Part shown: positions 1 to 8,001 of the stretch, in pieces | How the letters are laid out: each line of letters starts with the position of its first letter | How positions within the stretch are numbered: the first letter of the stretch is position 1 | The notes under the pieces: generated by a model | The model's database searches: none | Seen by the model: the letters and a program-made list of their open reading frames with translations, nothing else | Told to the model about the DNA's origin: nothing | Source: an uncultured Clostridia bacterium | Lineage (GTDB): Bacteria; Bacillota; Clostridia; Oscillospirales; Ruminococcaceae | Direction: 5' to 3' | Length of the DNA stretch: 18,238 nt | Assembly (NCBI GenBank): GCA_947628385.1 | Contig: CANQZS010000008.1 | Span: forward strand, 1 to 18,238 | Translations under genes and position numbers: made by a program

Positions 1-1070
1 GATCCCGCCCGGTGTGCCTGTCTCTTTGACATAGTAAGTGCCGGGATTGAGCTTATCCGACACTGCCGTTCCGTCCGATCCTGTCGCCAGCGTCGCAACA
101 GCGTGTTCACACGAGGAATCACTATAAATTGTGAATTGCCATCCCTCGACTATACCGCCGTTCGTCGAAACTTTCTTGACGGACAATTTGCCGTAAAATT
201 CATTCGCGAACGTAGCATATGAGGCATCTGTCGTCTGACCCGCCGTCACCGTTACGGTCTTGACCGAGCTGTCAGTTGTCCAGTATTGTAAGTCGATCCC
301 GCCCGGCGTGTCTGTCTCTTTTACATAGTAAGTGCCGGGATTGAGCTTATCCGACACTGCCGTTCCGTCAGCGCCGGTTGTGAGCGTCGCGACAGCGTGT
401 GTACAAGAAGCATCACTGTAAACAGTGAAGACCCATCCTGCGACTGTGCCGCCGTTCGTCGAAGTTTTCTTGACGGATAACTTACCGAAAAACTCATTCG
501 CGAACGTAGCATATGAGGCATCTGTCGTCTGACCCGCCGTCACCGTTACGGTTTTGGTTGAGCTGTCGGTCGTCCAGTATTGCAAGTCGATCCCGCCCGG
601 TGTGCCTGTCTCTTTGACATAGTAAGTGCCGGGATTGAGCTTATCCGACACTGCCGTTCCGTCCGCTCCGGTCGTGAGCTTTGTCACGAACTGTGTACAG
701 GAGGCGTCACTGTAAACAGTGAAGACCCATCCTGCGACTGTGCCGCCATTCGTCGAAGTTTTCTTGACAGATAACTTACCGAAAAACTCATTCGTGAACG
801 CGGTTGCCACTGCCGTAGTTGTACCTGATACAACAGTGACGCTTTTTACTGATGTGTCGAGCTTCCAGTATGATGTATCAACTCCGCTCGGCGTGCCTGT
901 CTCTTTGATGTAGTATGTGACGTCCGATGTGAGTTCACCCGATTCTGCGTACCCGGATGCATCGGTTGTGATCGTTTGTACAACATGAGTGCAGTCGGGA
1001 TCCGAATAAATTGTGAATTGCCATCCCTCAACAGTACCGCCGTTTGTAGATGTTTTAGTGATGCTCAATT
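1..1070. repeat. 98-codon (294-bp) tandem coding repeats, Cna_B units
   Basis: The same DNA block (starting GATCCCGCCCGG) recurs at 1, 295 and 589, and a diverged copy at 883, which gives an exact 294-bp period. The first three are nearly identical over long stretches. More diverged copies continue to about 1690. They encode the Cna_B domains of the surface protein. Confidence 0.9.
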
Positions 1071-2664
1071 TACCCGATGTGCTGTACGTATTTTGAAAAG
1101 TTACGGTTGCCGTCTTGCCTGCTTCAACGGTTACGCTCAACGTCCTTGTGTCTAACTTCCATGTTTTTTCGTCATAGTAGTCAGGATAAGGCGAATGCTC
1201 GCAGATATAATATGTACCGGGAGCCAAACCCTCAATTACAACCTCACCGCTTGAATTCGTCTGACCTGAATATGCGGGATAATTGGCGTTAGCGATATCA
1301 GGGTTTGTTGATATCCAGAACCACCACCCATCAACTCGACCGCCGTTTGTTGTGGTCTTGATGATTTTGAGACTGCCGTTATAACTGTTATTAAACGTGA
1401 GGGGATAGCCCGACGTTGTTGTTTTCGTTGTTTCATTCGCACGAACCTCAACAGTCTTGACGGAAGTATCAAGCTTCCAGTACGCTTTCTGTTCATCAGT
1501 CACCGTACTTGGATACCCTGTCTCTTTCACGTAATATGTGCCGATATCCAAATCTTTCGACGTTCCCGTACCATCCGAACCGGTAGTTATCGTATCGACA
1601 ACCTTTTCACACGCTGCATCAGAATACACAGTGAACTGCCATCCCTCAACAGTACCGCTCGTGGTTTTTTTAGTGACTTGGATCCATCCCGGCTTTGATT
1701 CAGTTGGCTTCAGACGATAAATTGCAACAGGTATAGACGATTTGGTTCCGCTGTCGGCCATATATCTGACCTCGGTTATTTCGGGACCTCGGCTGTTCCC
1801 GACATGGGTCATGAAATGCGCGTCTATCCATCCGTTATTGCATGTCCCCGCATATATTCCTATATGTTTTACCGAACCATACGTTATATTTTTCGCCGTT
1901 CCGAAAATGATAATGTCGCCTATATCAACCTTGCTCCAGTCAATGTAGGTAATATCTGCCTTTGTGCCTGTGTCAAGGTTTCCGACTAAGCTTTCATCGG
2001 GGACACCTATTTGCACTCGTTCCGCCTTACCCGCGCTTACGAGTTTTTCAAGCGTCTGCCACCATTCGGCAGGCGAATGCGTAGGCAAGGTGTCCGGATA
2101 TTCGTCAAGCCCCTGAAATGTTGTACCTTTGACGTTCGGCAAGTAGTTCATAAATACATACGATACATAGCCGCCGCATTCCATGCCTCGCGATTTTATG
2201 TAATCTATATCCGGAACAAGTCCCGTTGCCGTTTCTTCGCCGGAGACAGCGCTTCTTGTCTTCGTCATATCGGAACGTAAAACAGCTGCATAGGGGATAC
2301 CTGTTAAGACATCTGCCGGTGTTTTCGATGCATAGTATCCTTGAACGAACAGAGTGTTGTTGTTTCTCTGTGTGTCGAGTTTATAACCGGTTCCTTTTAG
2401 TGCGTCGAGAAAATCATTATCTTTCATTTTCGCACTCGGATTTGCGCTTCCCGGATTTGCCATCGGCCTTATTTGGTAATTGTCCGACGGAGTATCGGGA
2501 ACGGTAACAGGATCGCCGGTTATACCGCTCACGCCCTCTGTATTATTACCGCTTTCTGTTATCTCCGCCGCGAGGGCGGTGATAAACGAGGAGGGTAAAA
2601 GGCTCATGAGAGCGAGTATTACGGCAATTATCCTTGTGGATAATTTGATTTTTACTTTGTCCAT
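1..2664 (-). CDS. Secreted NlpC/P60-like protein with SpaA/Cna_B repeats (3' end beyond window)
   Basis: At least 888 codons are open to the window edge, so the C-terminus (where a sorting signal would lie) is not visible. The ATG at 2664 follows AAAGGA at 8 nt. Residues 1-33 form a signal peptide (basic start, hydrophobic core, cut near ALAAE). Residues about 150-318 resemble an NlpC/P60 or CHAP cysteine peptidase: Cys163 in MECGGYVSYVF and His267 in KHIGIYAG are the likely catalytic pair. From about 325 onward lie six beta-sandwich repeats of the SpaA/Cna_B type, each with a Lys near the first strand (LSVKK, LSITK) and a YYVKET or YYIKET motif, as in isopeptide-forming pilin domains. The last copies have a period of 98 residues. 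It probably acts outside the cell as a wall-associated hydrolase or adhesin on a stalk. Its own terminator-bounded unit lies downstream of the CAP gene. The peptidase assignment is by motif only. Confidence 0.85.
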   Translation of the reverse strand, partial: MDKVKIKLSTRIIAVILALMSLLPSSFITALAAEITESGNNTEGVSGITGDPVTVPDTPSDNYQIRPMANPGSANPSAKMKDNDFLDALKGTGYKLDTQRNNNTLFVQGYYASKTPADVLTGIPYAAVLRSDMTKTRSAVSGEETATGLVPDIDYIKSRGMECGGYVSYVFMNYLPNVKGTTFQGLDEYPDTLPTHSPAEWWQTLEKLVSAGKAERVQIGVPDESLVGNLDTGTKADITYIDWSKVDIGDIIIFGTAKNITYGSVKHIGIYAGTCNNGWIDAHFMTHVGNSRGPEITEVRYMADSGTKSSIPVAIYRLKPTESKPGWIQVTKKTTSGTVEGWQFTVYSDAACEKVVDTITTGSDGTGTSKDLDIGTYYVKETGYPSTVTDEQKAYWKLDTSVKTVEVRANETTKTTTSGYPLTFNNSYNGSLKIIKTTTNGGRVDGWWFWISTNPDIANANYPAYSGQTNSSGEVVIEGLAPGTYYICEHSPYPDYYDEKTWKLDTRTLSVTVEAGKTATVTFQNTYSTSGKLSITKTSTNGGTVEGWQFTIYSDPDCTHVVQTITTDASGYAESGELTSDVTYYIKETGTPSGVDTSYWKLDTSVKSVTVVSGTTTAVATAFTNEFFGKLSVKKTSTNGGTVAGWVFTVYSDASCTQFVTKLTTGADGTAVSDKLNPGTYYVKETGTPGGIDLQYWTTDSSTKTVTVTAGQTTDASYATFANEFFGKLSVKKTSTNGGTVAGWVFTVYSDASCTHAVATLTTGADGTAVSDKLNPGTYYVKETDTPGGIDLQYWTTDSSVKTVTVTAGQTTDASYATFANEFYGKLSVKKVSTNGGIVEGWQFTIYSDSSCEHAVATLATGSDGTAVSDKLNPGTYYVKETGTPGGI

Positions 2665-2725
2665 ACTTCGTTTCCTTTCTGTCATGTATTTTTTCCGCGT
2701 ATTGTGTTGACAAAGATCACAGCGC

Positions 2726-2765
2726 AAAAAAAGAGCGTCTAACTGTTGACAGCTAAACGCTCTTT
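2726..2765 (-). terminator. Intrinsic terminator after CAP lipoprotein gene
   Basis: On the minus strand a stem of about 15 bp (AAAGAGCG arm, one or two mismatches, loop around GTCAA) is followed by a run of seven T. It sits 28 bp after the stop at 2793 and separates the CAP gene from the NlpC/Cna_B gene. Confidence 0.85.
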
Positions 2766-2792
2766 GTTGAAATTATGCCTTGCTTCTGTACA

Positions 2793-3974
2793 TTACCCGT
2801 AGTTGTAATGACTGACCATTACACAATAAAAATAAAAGACTCCGTCCGTTGCAACTCCCACCCCGATGTAATCGTAATAGGAATCTCCAAGATATGCCCA
2901 GTGCGATGAACTGCATTTAAGGGCTTCTGCGATGTCATATGCTTGCTCATCAAGATGGTGGCCTCCGTTTATAAAGGCAATCGCTTCACCCGACTTATCC
3001 CTATAGAAGTCGCCGTATTCGGTATTATCAAAGGCTTCTTCTATATCTTCATCGTCATGTGCGAAATTCCCGTCAAGCTGATGAGCGCGATACATACCTA
3101 TTTCTGTCAGACCGGGAAGAATTTCCAAAGCGGCAGCGCCCTGTTCCATACGGAACTGGTTGATATAGTACGCAACACGCTCGCTCAGTCTTTTTAGCGC
3201 TATTTCCGATGTGTAGTCTATCTCCCAGCAGCGTGTGCACTCACCGTCCACATAGTCGTGTCCGAGCGCTTCACCCTCTTGTCTGCCGCAGTAGGGGCAA
3301 TACCTGCAACTCTCACACGTAGGCCCTTGCCATGCGTGTCCTTCTACGTCGCATCTCCATATACCGCAGATTTCACAGCGGACGCCGGGTTCAACATCAA
3401 GTCCCAGAGCGCCATAATCGTAGTCGTAATCGTGCCATATGTGCGTGTGCGGCGGCACGGACGGCGCTGTTGTTTCAGGCGCTTTCGTTGTTTCAGGCGC
3501 TTTCGTCGTTTCAGGAGCTTTCGTCGTTTCAGGAGCCTTTGTCGTTTCAGGAGCCTTTGTCGTTTCGGGCGTCTTTGTCGTTTCAGGCGCTTTCGTCGTT
3601 TCAGGAGCTTTTGTCGTTTCGGGCGTCCTTGTCGTCTCCGGCGCTTTCGTCGTTTCGGGAGCCTTCGTCGTTTCAGGGACATTCACCGTGTCGGGCGTTT
3701 CCGTCGTCACAGGTACCTCCGTCTCCTGAACTGTCGTCCCGGATGCGTCGGTCGCATCTGTTTCGGGTTCGGTCAGCGCCCCGGTTTCATACGATCCTGT
3801 CGTGGCAGCCTGTTCTTTTCCGGTCAGACCGGAAGCGGTCATTGCCGACAAAGTCGTTTCCGATCCCGATGTTTCTATGCTGGGAGTACGTCCGGCGACG
3901 TTGCATCCCACAACAGCCGTAACGATGATCGCGAGTGCGGAAGCAAGAGCCGTGATCTTTATCATTGTTTTCAT
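2793..3974 (-). CDS. CAP/SCP-domain lipoprotein with PETTK stalk and Cys-rich ribbons
   Basis: The protein starts with a lipoprotein-type signal (hydrophobic stretch ending VVGC), so it is probably anchored outside the membrane. Next come a Thr/Ser-rich segment and twelve hexapeptides of the form xPETTK. A His/Tyr-rich stretch with CxxC pairs follows (CEIC, CESC, CPYC, CTRC), suggesting zinc ribbons. The C-terminal 150 residues match the CAP (SCP/PR1) fold: INQFRMEQG, the HQLDGNFAHD region, SSSHWAYLGDSYYDYIGVG and a final YFYCVMVSH strand. I chose the ATG at 3974 because AGGAGG lies 9 nt upstream. An ATG at 3983 abuts that site with no spacing but could be used by coupling to the mini-ORF upstream. 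CAP proteins of bacteria are secreted and mostly of unknown substrate. Its partner genes suggest cell-surface cargo. Confidence 0.85.
   Translation of the reverse strand: MKTMIKITALASALAIIVTAVVGCNVAGRTPSIETSGSETTLSAMTASGLTGKEQAATTGSYETGALTEPETDATDASGTTVQETEVPVTTETPDTVNVPETTKAPETTKAPETTRTPETTKAPETTKAPETTKTPETTKAPETTKAPETTKAPETTKAPETTKAPETTAPSVPPHTHIWHDYDYDYGALGLDVEPGVRCEICGIWRCDVEGHAWQGPTCESCRYCPYCGRQEGEALGHDYVDGECTRCWEIDYTSEIALKRLSERVAYYINQFRMEQGAAALEILPGLTEIGMYRAHQLDGNFAHDDEDIEEAFDNTEYGDFYRDKSGEAIAFINGGHHLDEQAYDIAEALKCSSSHWAYLGDSYYDYIGVGVATDGVFYFYCVMVSHYNYG
3465..3680. repeat. Twelve 18-bp repeats encoding xPETTK
   Basis: Twelve consecutive 18-bp units encode VPETTK, APETTK or TPETTK, forming a flexible, probably extended stalk between membrane anchor and CAP domain. 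The run creates long open frames on all other frames, which are shadows. Confidence 0.95.
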
Positions 3975-3979
3975 TGTAT

Positions 3980-4020
3980 TCATCCTCCTGTGCTTTTTTC
4001 TGATTTCATTTTATACCTCC
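3980..4020 (-). promoter_or_regulatory. 9-codon leader ORF with strong ribosome site before CAP gene
   Basis: GGAGG at 4016-4020 precedes an ATG at 4009 by 6 nt. The frame reads MKSEKSTGG and stops with TGA at 3982-3980, overlapping an ATG at 3983 as ATGA. The CAP gene's own AGGAGG lies inside this mini-ORF. It may couple or boost CAP translation, or be chance. Confidence 0.4.
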
Positions 4021-4076
4021 GTGAAAAATATTGCAACTGTGCAAATTCCTTTTTTTGGCTTTCAATAAAATTTTCT

Positions 4077-5042
4077 CTACATCTTGCTCACCTCCTTGAT
4101 CACCCGACCGATATATTGATACAGTTCCGGGCAAATATCCCGCACCAAATCCGGTCGAACAAAGTATTCTTTAAAGCCCTCGCCAAAGAATTCAATACTA
4201 TTGTATGTTTTGTGCGCGTAACCGGTCGCCGCAAGAAAAGCGTCGGATTCCTTTTCATATATGCGTAAAAATTCTTCCGATTTACCGCCCGGAGCGCGCA
4301 GGAACAAACAAAAATATCCGTACTGGATGTCTACAAAATGCCCGAACTCGTGAAGTGCGGCGCGTTTGATCGCCCCCTCACGGTTTTCAAGGTAAATTGT
4401 CTTTTCTTTCATGGAAGTCGTGCCTGCCAAACTCTCATAAAGACCGTCGAAGAAACATTCCGACAGGTTTTTGTCAGTCACACATATGCGCCACCCGCTT
4501 TTCCGAAAAAGACTTATCAGTTCTTCGGGAAGACGTGACAGCACTCTGTCCGCGACAGCAAGAAGCTGAACATCCACATCTCCATCAGCCTCGCATATTC
4601 GGTATTTAGGCGGCGCTTCGGGTTCGGGAGCTTCCGGTGTTTTTGGAGTTGTCGTTGTTTCCGGCGCTTTCGTCGTCTCCGGGATTTCTGTCGCCTCCGG
4701 AACCTTTGTTGTCTCCGGCGCTTTCGTCGTCTCTGGGATTTCTGTCGTATCAGGGGCTTTGGTCGTCTCCGTGGTCTTTGTTGTTTCCTGTACTTCCGTC
4801 GTTTCGGGCGGCTTTATTGTGTCCGGTGGACTCGTTGTTTTAGGCGGACTCGTTGTTTGTGCAGGAACAGGTATCTCCGCGGCAGCCGTCTCGCAGATCA
4901 GCGGTTCATCAAGTACCTCAAATATTTCTGTGCGGGGAAACTGCGTTCTGCCCGTAAACATCCCATTCAAAAAGATCGCCGTATATATTGTGAGGAACAA
5001 CGCCGACGCACACACGAACAGTGTAAACTTCTTTTTTTCCAT
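4077..5042 (-). CDS. Membrane-anchored ATLF-like (anthrax lethal factor-type) zinc metalloprotease
   Basis: An N-terminal hydrophobic segment (FTLFVCASALFLTIYTAIFL) follows MEKKK and should anchor the protein with the rest outside. Residues about 60-145 are a Pro/Thr linker with PETTK-like units resembling the neighbouring CAP protein. The C-terminal 170 residues carry the gluzincin motif HEFGH (about residues 231-235) and a downstream Glu in FFGEGFKEYF (about 288), the pattern of the ATLF/Pro-Pro endopeptidase-like clan. The catalytic residues look intact. Substrate is unknown; bacterial relatives of this clan include Pro-rich surface-protein cleavers, so the PETT stalks nearby are conceivable targets (inference). 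The ATG at 5042 has GAGG at 10 nt. A TTG at 5051 overlapping the upstream stop as TTGA is an alternative. It is probably co-translated with the gene upstream. Confidence 0.8.
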   Translation of the reverse strand: MEKKKFTLFVCASALFLTIYTAIFLNGMFTGRTQFPRTEIFEVLDEPLICETAAAEIPVPAQTTSPPKTTSPPDTIKPPETTEVQETTKTTETTKAPDTTEIPETTKAPETTKVPEATEIPETTKAPETTTTPKTPEAPEPEAPPKYRICEADGDVDVQLLAVADRVLSRLPEELISLFRKSGWRICVTDKNLSECFFDGLYESLAGTTSMKEKTIYLENREGAIKRAALHEFGHFVDIQYGYFCLFLRAPGGKSEEFLRIYEKESDAFLAATGYAHKTYNSIEFFGEGFKEYFVRPDLVRDICPELYQYIGRVIKEVSKM

Positions 5043-5047
5043 GCTCG

Positions 5048-5368
5048 TCAAGCCTCGCCGCTTATACCATCAAGGATCATCCGAACGCAAACATCGCAAT
5101 AAACGAGATCTCTTTCTCTGTGCCGCGCCCACGGGCATACTCGGCAGTCATATACTTTCACAGGCACGGAAATGTTCGCGATCTCCGCGCCGTCGTCTGT
5201 GATCCCCGAATCCGTGTTATCTGATCCGTTATCCGGCAAAAGGGACATCAGCCAGTCCGCGCGGCTCTTTATTTTGGACGCGGCGTGTTCGTGAAGAAAA
5301 ATCTCACGTTCTTCGGGGGAGAGCCACAAAATAAGCGGCTCTGTTCTTTTGACACGTTTATTTGTCAC
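5048..5368 (-). CDS. Small protein with CxxC pairs, unknown function
   Basis: About 106 residues. The N-terminal half reads like a short helical DNA-binding or accessory domain (LSPEEREIFLHEH then a Lys/Arg-rich helix ending in WLMSLLPD). The C-terminal part has CRVC and YCDVC, which may bind one zinc. I do not recognise the family; a relaxosome or mobilisation accessory role is only a guess from the element context. The GTG at 5368 is preferred because AGGAGG lies 8 nt upstream. ATG at 5374 has 2-nt spacing and GTG at 5377 none. It follows the 111-residue gene by about 50 bp and its stop overlaps the protease gene region, so it is part of the parA-parB operon. Confidence 0.65.
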   Translation of the reverse strand: MTNKRVKRTEPLILWLSPEEREIFLHEHAASKIKSRADWLMSLLPDNGSDNTDSGITDDGAEIANISVPVKVYDCRVCPWARHRERDLVYCDVCVRMILDGISGEA

Positions 5369-5427
5369 GCTCATCACCTCCTTTCCGCTTCTGTCCGGCG
5401 TGAATATTTCGTTCGGCCGGCCTTATC

Positions 5428-5763
5428 TCACATCCGGCGTTTTGCTTCATCTGTTCCGACCCCCATGTCAAGCACGGATAATTTGATGTCTTTCGTCTTG
5501 TGCGCCATCAGTGTCTCGTTTGCATGTTCAAGCGCCATATTGCAAAAAAGCTTTACCGCGTCGATCCAACTGTCTGTGCCTTTTGCTTCCGCAATCTGTT
5601 TCATGTCAAAAGGATCATCATAAGCGGTGCGGCAAACTAAAAAAGGGTATTCCGCTTCGAGGCATACCCCAAGTAAGATCTCATCTCCGCCGATAGGGAG
5701 GCTGTGCCTCACCGTATAGACTCCTATTTTCTTTTCATCCACTTTACGGTCCTTCACTTTCAT
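5428..5763 (-). CDS. Conserved-looking hypothetical protein downstream of parB
   Basis: 111 residues, no signal peptide, no membrane segment, and no motif I recognise. It begins with a charged stretch (MKVKDRKVDEKK) and has a mixed alpha/beta pattern (YTVRHSLP, DEILLGVCLEAEYPFLVCR). Its ATG overlaps the parB stop as ATGA at 5760-5763, so translation is almost certainly coupled to parB. The tight coupling suggests a role in the same partition or maintenance unit, but nothing in the sequence proves it. Confidence 0.7.
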   Translation of the reverse strand: MKVKDRKVDEKKIGVYTVRHSLPIGGDEILLGVCLEAEYPFLVCRTAYDDPFDMKQIAEAKGTDSWIDAVKLFCNMALEHANETLMAHKTKDIKLSVLDMGVGTDEAKRRM

Positions 5764-6704
5764 CTTTCGTTGTCTCTGCTTCTGTGGCGCTCGTACATTT
5801 CGAGCGCGCGTATGATCGTGTCCTCGATCTGCTTCGGCGTAGCATCAGGCGAAAAAAACCTGTTGATCCGTTCTCTCGGCATCCTGAATTGTTCGCGCTG
5901 ATTAGGCTTTTCTTCGGTCATGATCGAAAAGATCACATCTATATTCAGCCGTCCCGAAGCGGATAGGCTTCTCATGCGCTGCGCTTGCGAAAGGGAAGGA
6001 GTCGCGTCCTCGCTGCCGATAGTCTCGTAGAGGTCTGTCTGCTCGTCTATTTTCAGATAAGACAGCTCAACGGCGGGAGTCAGCTTTATGCGGCCATCGT
6101 CAACAAGATCGAGCAGCGGCGGAATAAGGTTTGTGAGACGGATATAGCGGAATATTTGATTTTTGCTTTCCCCTACTTTTTCGGCAAGCTCATCACTTGA
6201 AGTCGCAGACTCAAAATTATTCCCAACTTGGGAATAATTTTCTTTTGTCGGTCTACCCGCCTGTCTTTTCATCGCATCGAGCCTCATCTTATACGCGAAC
6301 GCCTTTTCGCTCGGAAGTATCGTTGAGCGTTGAAGATTTGATTCAACCATCATGACGGTCGCGGCGTCGCGGTCAAGCTCTTTCACCTCGCACGGGATCG
6401 TTTCAAGACCCGCAAGCTTGCAAGCGTGCTTTCGCCGGTGTCCGCTTATGAGTTCATATCGCCCGTCTTCCTTTTGTCTGACTGTTGCCGGAGTCATCAC
6501 GCCGTTTCGCTTTATGCTCTCGACAAGCTCGTTCATGTCCTCGTCGTCTCGCACCTTGAACGGGTGATCCGGGAAGTCGTCTATTTCAGAGAGCGGTATC
6601 TCGTGTATTTTTGCGAGACGTTCTTCGTCGCGCATCTTCTGCGTGGAAAACAGATCATCTGTCGTAGGAAGCGACTTTTTCATGAGATCTTTCAGATTTG
6701 CCAC
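5760..6704 (-). CDS. parB: ParB/Spo0J-family partition protein
   Basis: 314 residues in ParB order: an N-terminal arm, then a ParB-N domain (about 35-130) with the CTP-binding GHRR box at about 88-91 (ISGHRRKHACK) and ESNLQR at 121-126. A KorB-type HTH region follows (SDELAEKVGESKNQIFRYIRL), then a C-terminal helical part. ParB binds centromere-like sites and, with ParA, segregates the element. The start is GTG at 6704 with AGGAGG at 9 nt, so it overlaps the 3' end of parA by 50 bp in another frame. No canonical 16-bp parS palindrome is visible in the window; the element may use its own centromere. Confidence 0.93.
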   Translation of the reverse strand: MANLKDLMKKSLPTTDDLFSTQKMRDEERLAKIHEIPLSEIDDFPDHPFKVRDDEDMNELVESIKRNGVMTPATVRQKEDGRYELISGHRRKHACKLAGLETIPCEVKELDRDAATVMMVESNLQRSTILPSEKAFAYKMRLDAMKRQAGRPTKENYSQVGNNFESATSSDELAEKVGESKNQIFRYIRLTNLIPPLLDLVDDGRIKLTPAVELSYLKIDEQTDLYETIGSEDATPSLSQAQRMRSLSASGRLNIDVIFSIMTEEKPNQREQFRMPRERINRFFSPDATPKQIEDTIIRALEMYERHRSRDNER

Positions 6705-7494
6705 CGTCTAACACCTCCTTTACAAAATCTCGATAGCTTCGAGCGACTCTGCTCGATCTGTCGTGGGCGTATATGCTCTTGCCGACAACAGGCGTTTCTG
6801 CCGCCCTGATCCCGACAGGGATCACCGTGTCGTACACTTTCATAACGCCGCCGTAAGTATCGCGCAGCTCCTCCGCGACGGTTCGCGCAAGGTTTGTCCG
6901 CATATCGGCGAGTGTGAGAAGCGCGCCGTCGATTTTCAGTGATGGGTTGATCTGCCGCGACACCTTATTTATCGTTTTCACGAGCTGCGTCATACCTTTA
7001 AGCGGCAGATATTGCGCCTGAACAGGAATGATAACGCTGTCAGCCGCCGCAAGCGCGTTGATTGTGAGCATACCAAGCGACGGCATACAGTCGATTATGA
7101 TGTAGTCGTACTCTCCTTTTAGGTCGGAAAGATATGCTTTGAGCGTCGTTTCGCGGCTCATGGCGTTTACCAAAGCCGTTTCAAGTCCCGCAAGCTCGAT
7201 ATTTGACGGAACGATGTCGACGCCCTCGCTGTGGTGAAGCAGTCCTTTGTGGGGATCAACGCCGTCGTCACGTATCACCGCTTCCATTTGATCCGACAGC
7301 GTGAATTCGAGCGAATCTCCGTCCCATCCGAGTGATGTCGTAAGATCGCCCTGCGGATCGGCGTCGATGAGCAGCACGCGCGCTCCAGTGTCTGCAAGAC
7401 CGATCCCCAAGTTTACGGCAGTGGTTGTTTTTCCCGTGCCGCCTTTCTGATTTGCGATTGCAATTACATTGCAATTTCTTTCTTTTTCAATCAA
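6655..7494 (-). CDS. Nested short ParA from internal TTG start
   Basis: In the same frame as the long ORF, TTG at 7494 is preceded by AAGGAG with 7-nt spacing, followed by ATTGAAAAAGAAAG and then the ATPase domain. The product would have 279 residues, the usual ParA length. This is an alternative or second product, not an additional reading frame. Proof needs protein N-terminal data. Confidence 0.5.
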   Translation of the reverse strand: MIEKERNCNVIAIANQKGGTGKTTTAVNLGIGLADTGARVLLIDADPQGDLTTSLGWDGDSLEFTLSDQMEAVIRDDGVDPHKGLLHHSEGVDIVPSNIELAGLETALVNAMSRETTLKAYLSDLKGEYDYIIIDCMPSLGMLTINALAAADSVIIPVQAQYLPLKGMTQLVKTINKVSRQINPSLKIDGALLTLADMRTNLARTVAEELRDTYGGVMKVYDTVIPVGIRAAETPVVGKSIYAHDRSSRVARSYRDFVKEVLDGGKSERSHEKVASYDR

Positions 7495-7989
7495 TTTTGT
7501 TCTCCTTTCTTCTTCGATCATGCGGTGCATAAGCTCGTAGTCCTCAACGCTCATGCTTCCGTCAAAAACATAAGGGTCAAAGTCCCCGTCCCGGTAGCCT
7601 TTCTCCAAAAAGGGAAGCCCTGCGGCGTGGGCGGCTGCTCGCCCTTGTTCGATTTCTTCCTGTGTCAGTTCCTTGCTGCGGTATTCAATAAAATTAGAAA
7701 GCAGGTTGTAGCCGTTCGCATAGTGCCATCGTACCCCTGCGGTCAGCTCGTCAAGGTTCATGTCACCGGCCAAATGCCCGCAGTAGAAGGCATTTAATAC
7801 GACGGCGGCGGGGTCTTTGTCCCGCGCTTCTTTCAGCCACCATAAGTTCTCCGGGGGTATGGTGTCGTCTATATCCAAGTAGAAACACTCGGATTCCCAT
7901 GACCGCCCCTTACGCCAGAACGCCACCCATGCGATACCGTCGCGCAACTCGTCTTGATAATTTTTTACGGCGTCCCGTAAATTTGCCAT
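6655..7989 (-). CDS. parA: ParA-family ATPase with a 165-residue N-terminal extension
   Basis: The long frame starts at ATG 7989 (AAAGGAG 9 nt upstream) and makes 444 residues. Residues about 175-444 are a complete ParA/Soj ATPase: deviant Walker A KGGTGKTTT (182-190), LLIDADPQG, and Walker B-like IIIDCMPS. Residues 1-165 form an unrecognised domain rich in Trp, Asp and Glu (GIAWVAFWRKGRSW; GVRWHYANGYNLLSNF). ParA normally is about 250-280 residues, so the extension is unusual. A second good start lies inside (TTG at 7494, see separate entry), so a 279-residue ParA could also be made. ParA drives ATP-dependent positioning of ParB-bound DNA. The gene overlaps parB. Confidence 0.92.
   Translation of the reverse strand: MANLRDAVKNYQDELRDGIAWVAFWRKGRSWESECFYLDIDDTIPPENLWWLKEARDKDPAAVVLNAFYCGHLAGDMNLDELTAGVRWHYANGYNLLSNFIEYRSKELTQEEIEQGRAAAHAAGLPFLEKGYRDGDFDPYVFDGSMSVEDYELMHRMIEEERRTKLIEKERNCNVIAIANQKGGTGKTTTAVNLGIGLADTGARVLLIDADPQGDLTTSLGWDGDSLEFTLSDQMEAVIRDDGVDPHKGLLHHSEGVDIVPSNIELAGLETALVNAMSRETTLKAYLSDLKGEYDYIIIDCMPSLGMLTINALAAADSVIIPVQAQYLPLKGMTQLVKTINKVSRQINPSLKIDGALLTLADMRTNLARTVAEELRDTYGGVMKVYDTVIPVGIRAAETPVVGKSIYAHDRSSRVARSYRDFVKEVLDGGKSERSHEKVASYDR
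7478..7506. repeat. Direct repeat copy 1 (internal parA start region)
   Basis: 29 bp matching 8002-8030 at 26 positions. On the minus strand it carries AGGAG, the internal TTG and the codons for IEKE. It lies at the junction of the N-terminal extension and the ATPase domain. Confidence 0.8.
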
Positions 7990-8001
7990 AAGCGAAAACT
8001 C

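Noticed and set aside
1..900. Regular repeats that might suggest a CRISPR array
   Set aside because: The period is 294 bp with coding conservation throughout, and there are no short repeats with unique spacers. They are Cna_B domain codons.
3258..4268. Long plus-strand open frame (336 codons) across the CAP gene, with other long frames at 3332-3922 and 3439-3729
   Set aside because: They exist because the 18-bp repeat has no stop in any frame. The products are Arg/Phe or Val/Ser low-complexity, and the minus-strand frame has clear lipoprotein and CAP domains.
5048..5368. MobC-type relaxosome protein call
   Set aside because: Only the size, the element context and a short helical segment support it. 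The CxxC pairs are not typical, so it is left as unknown.
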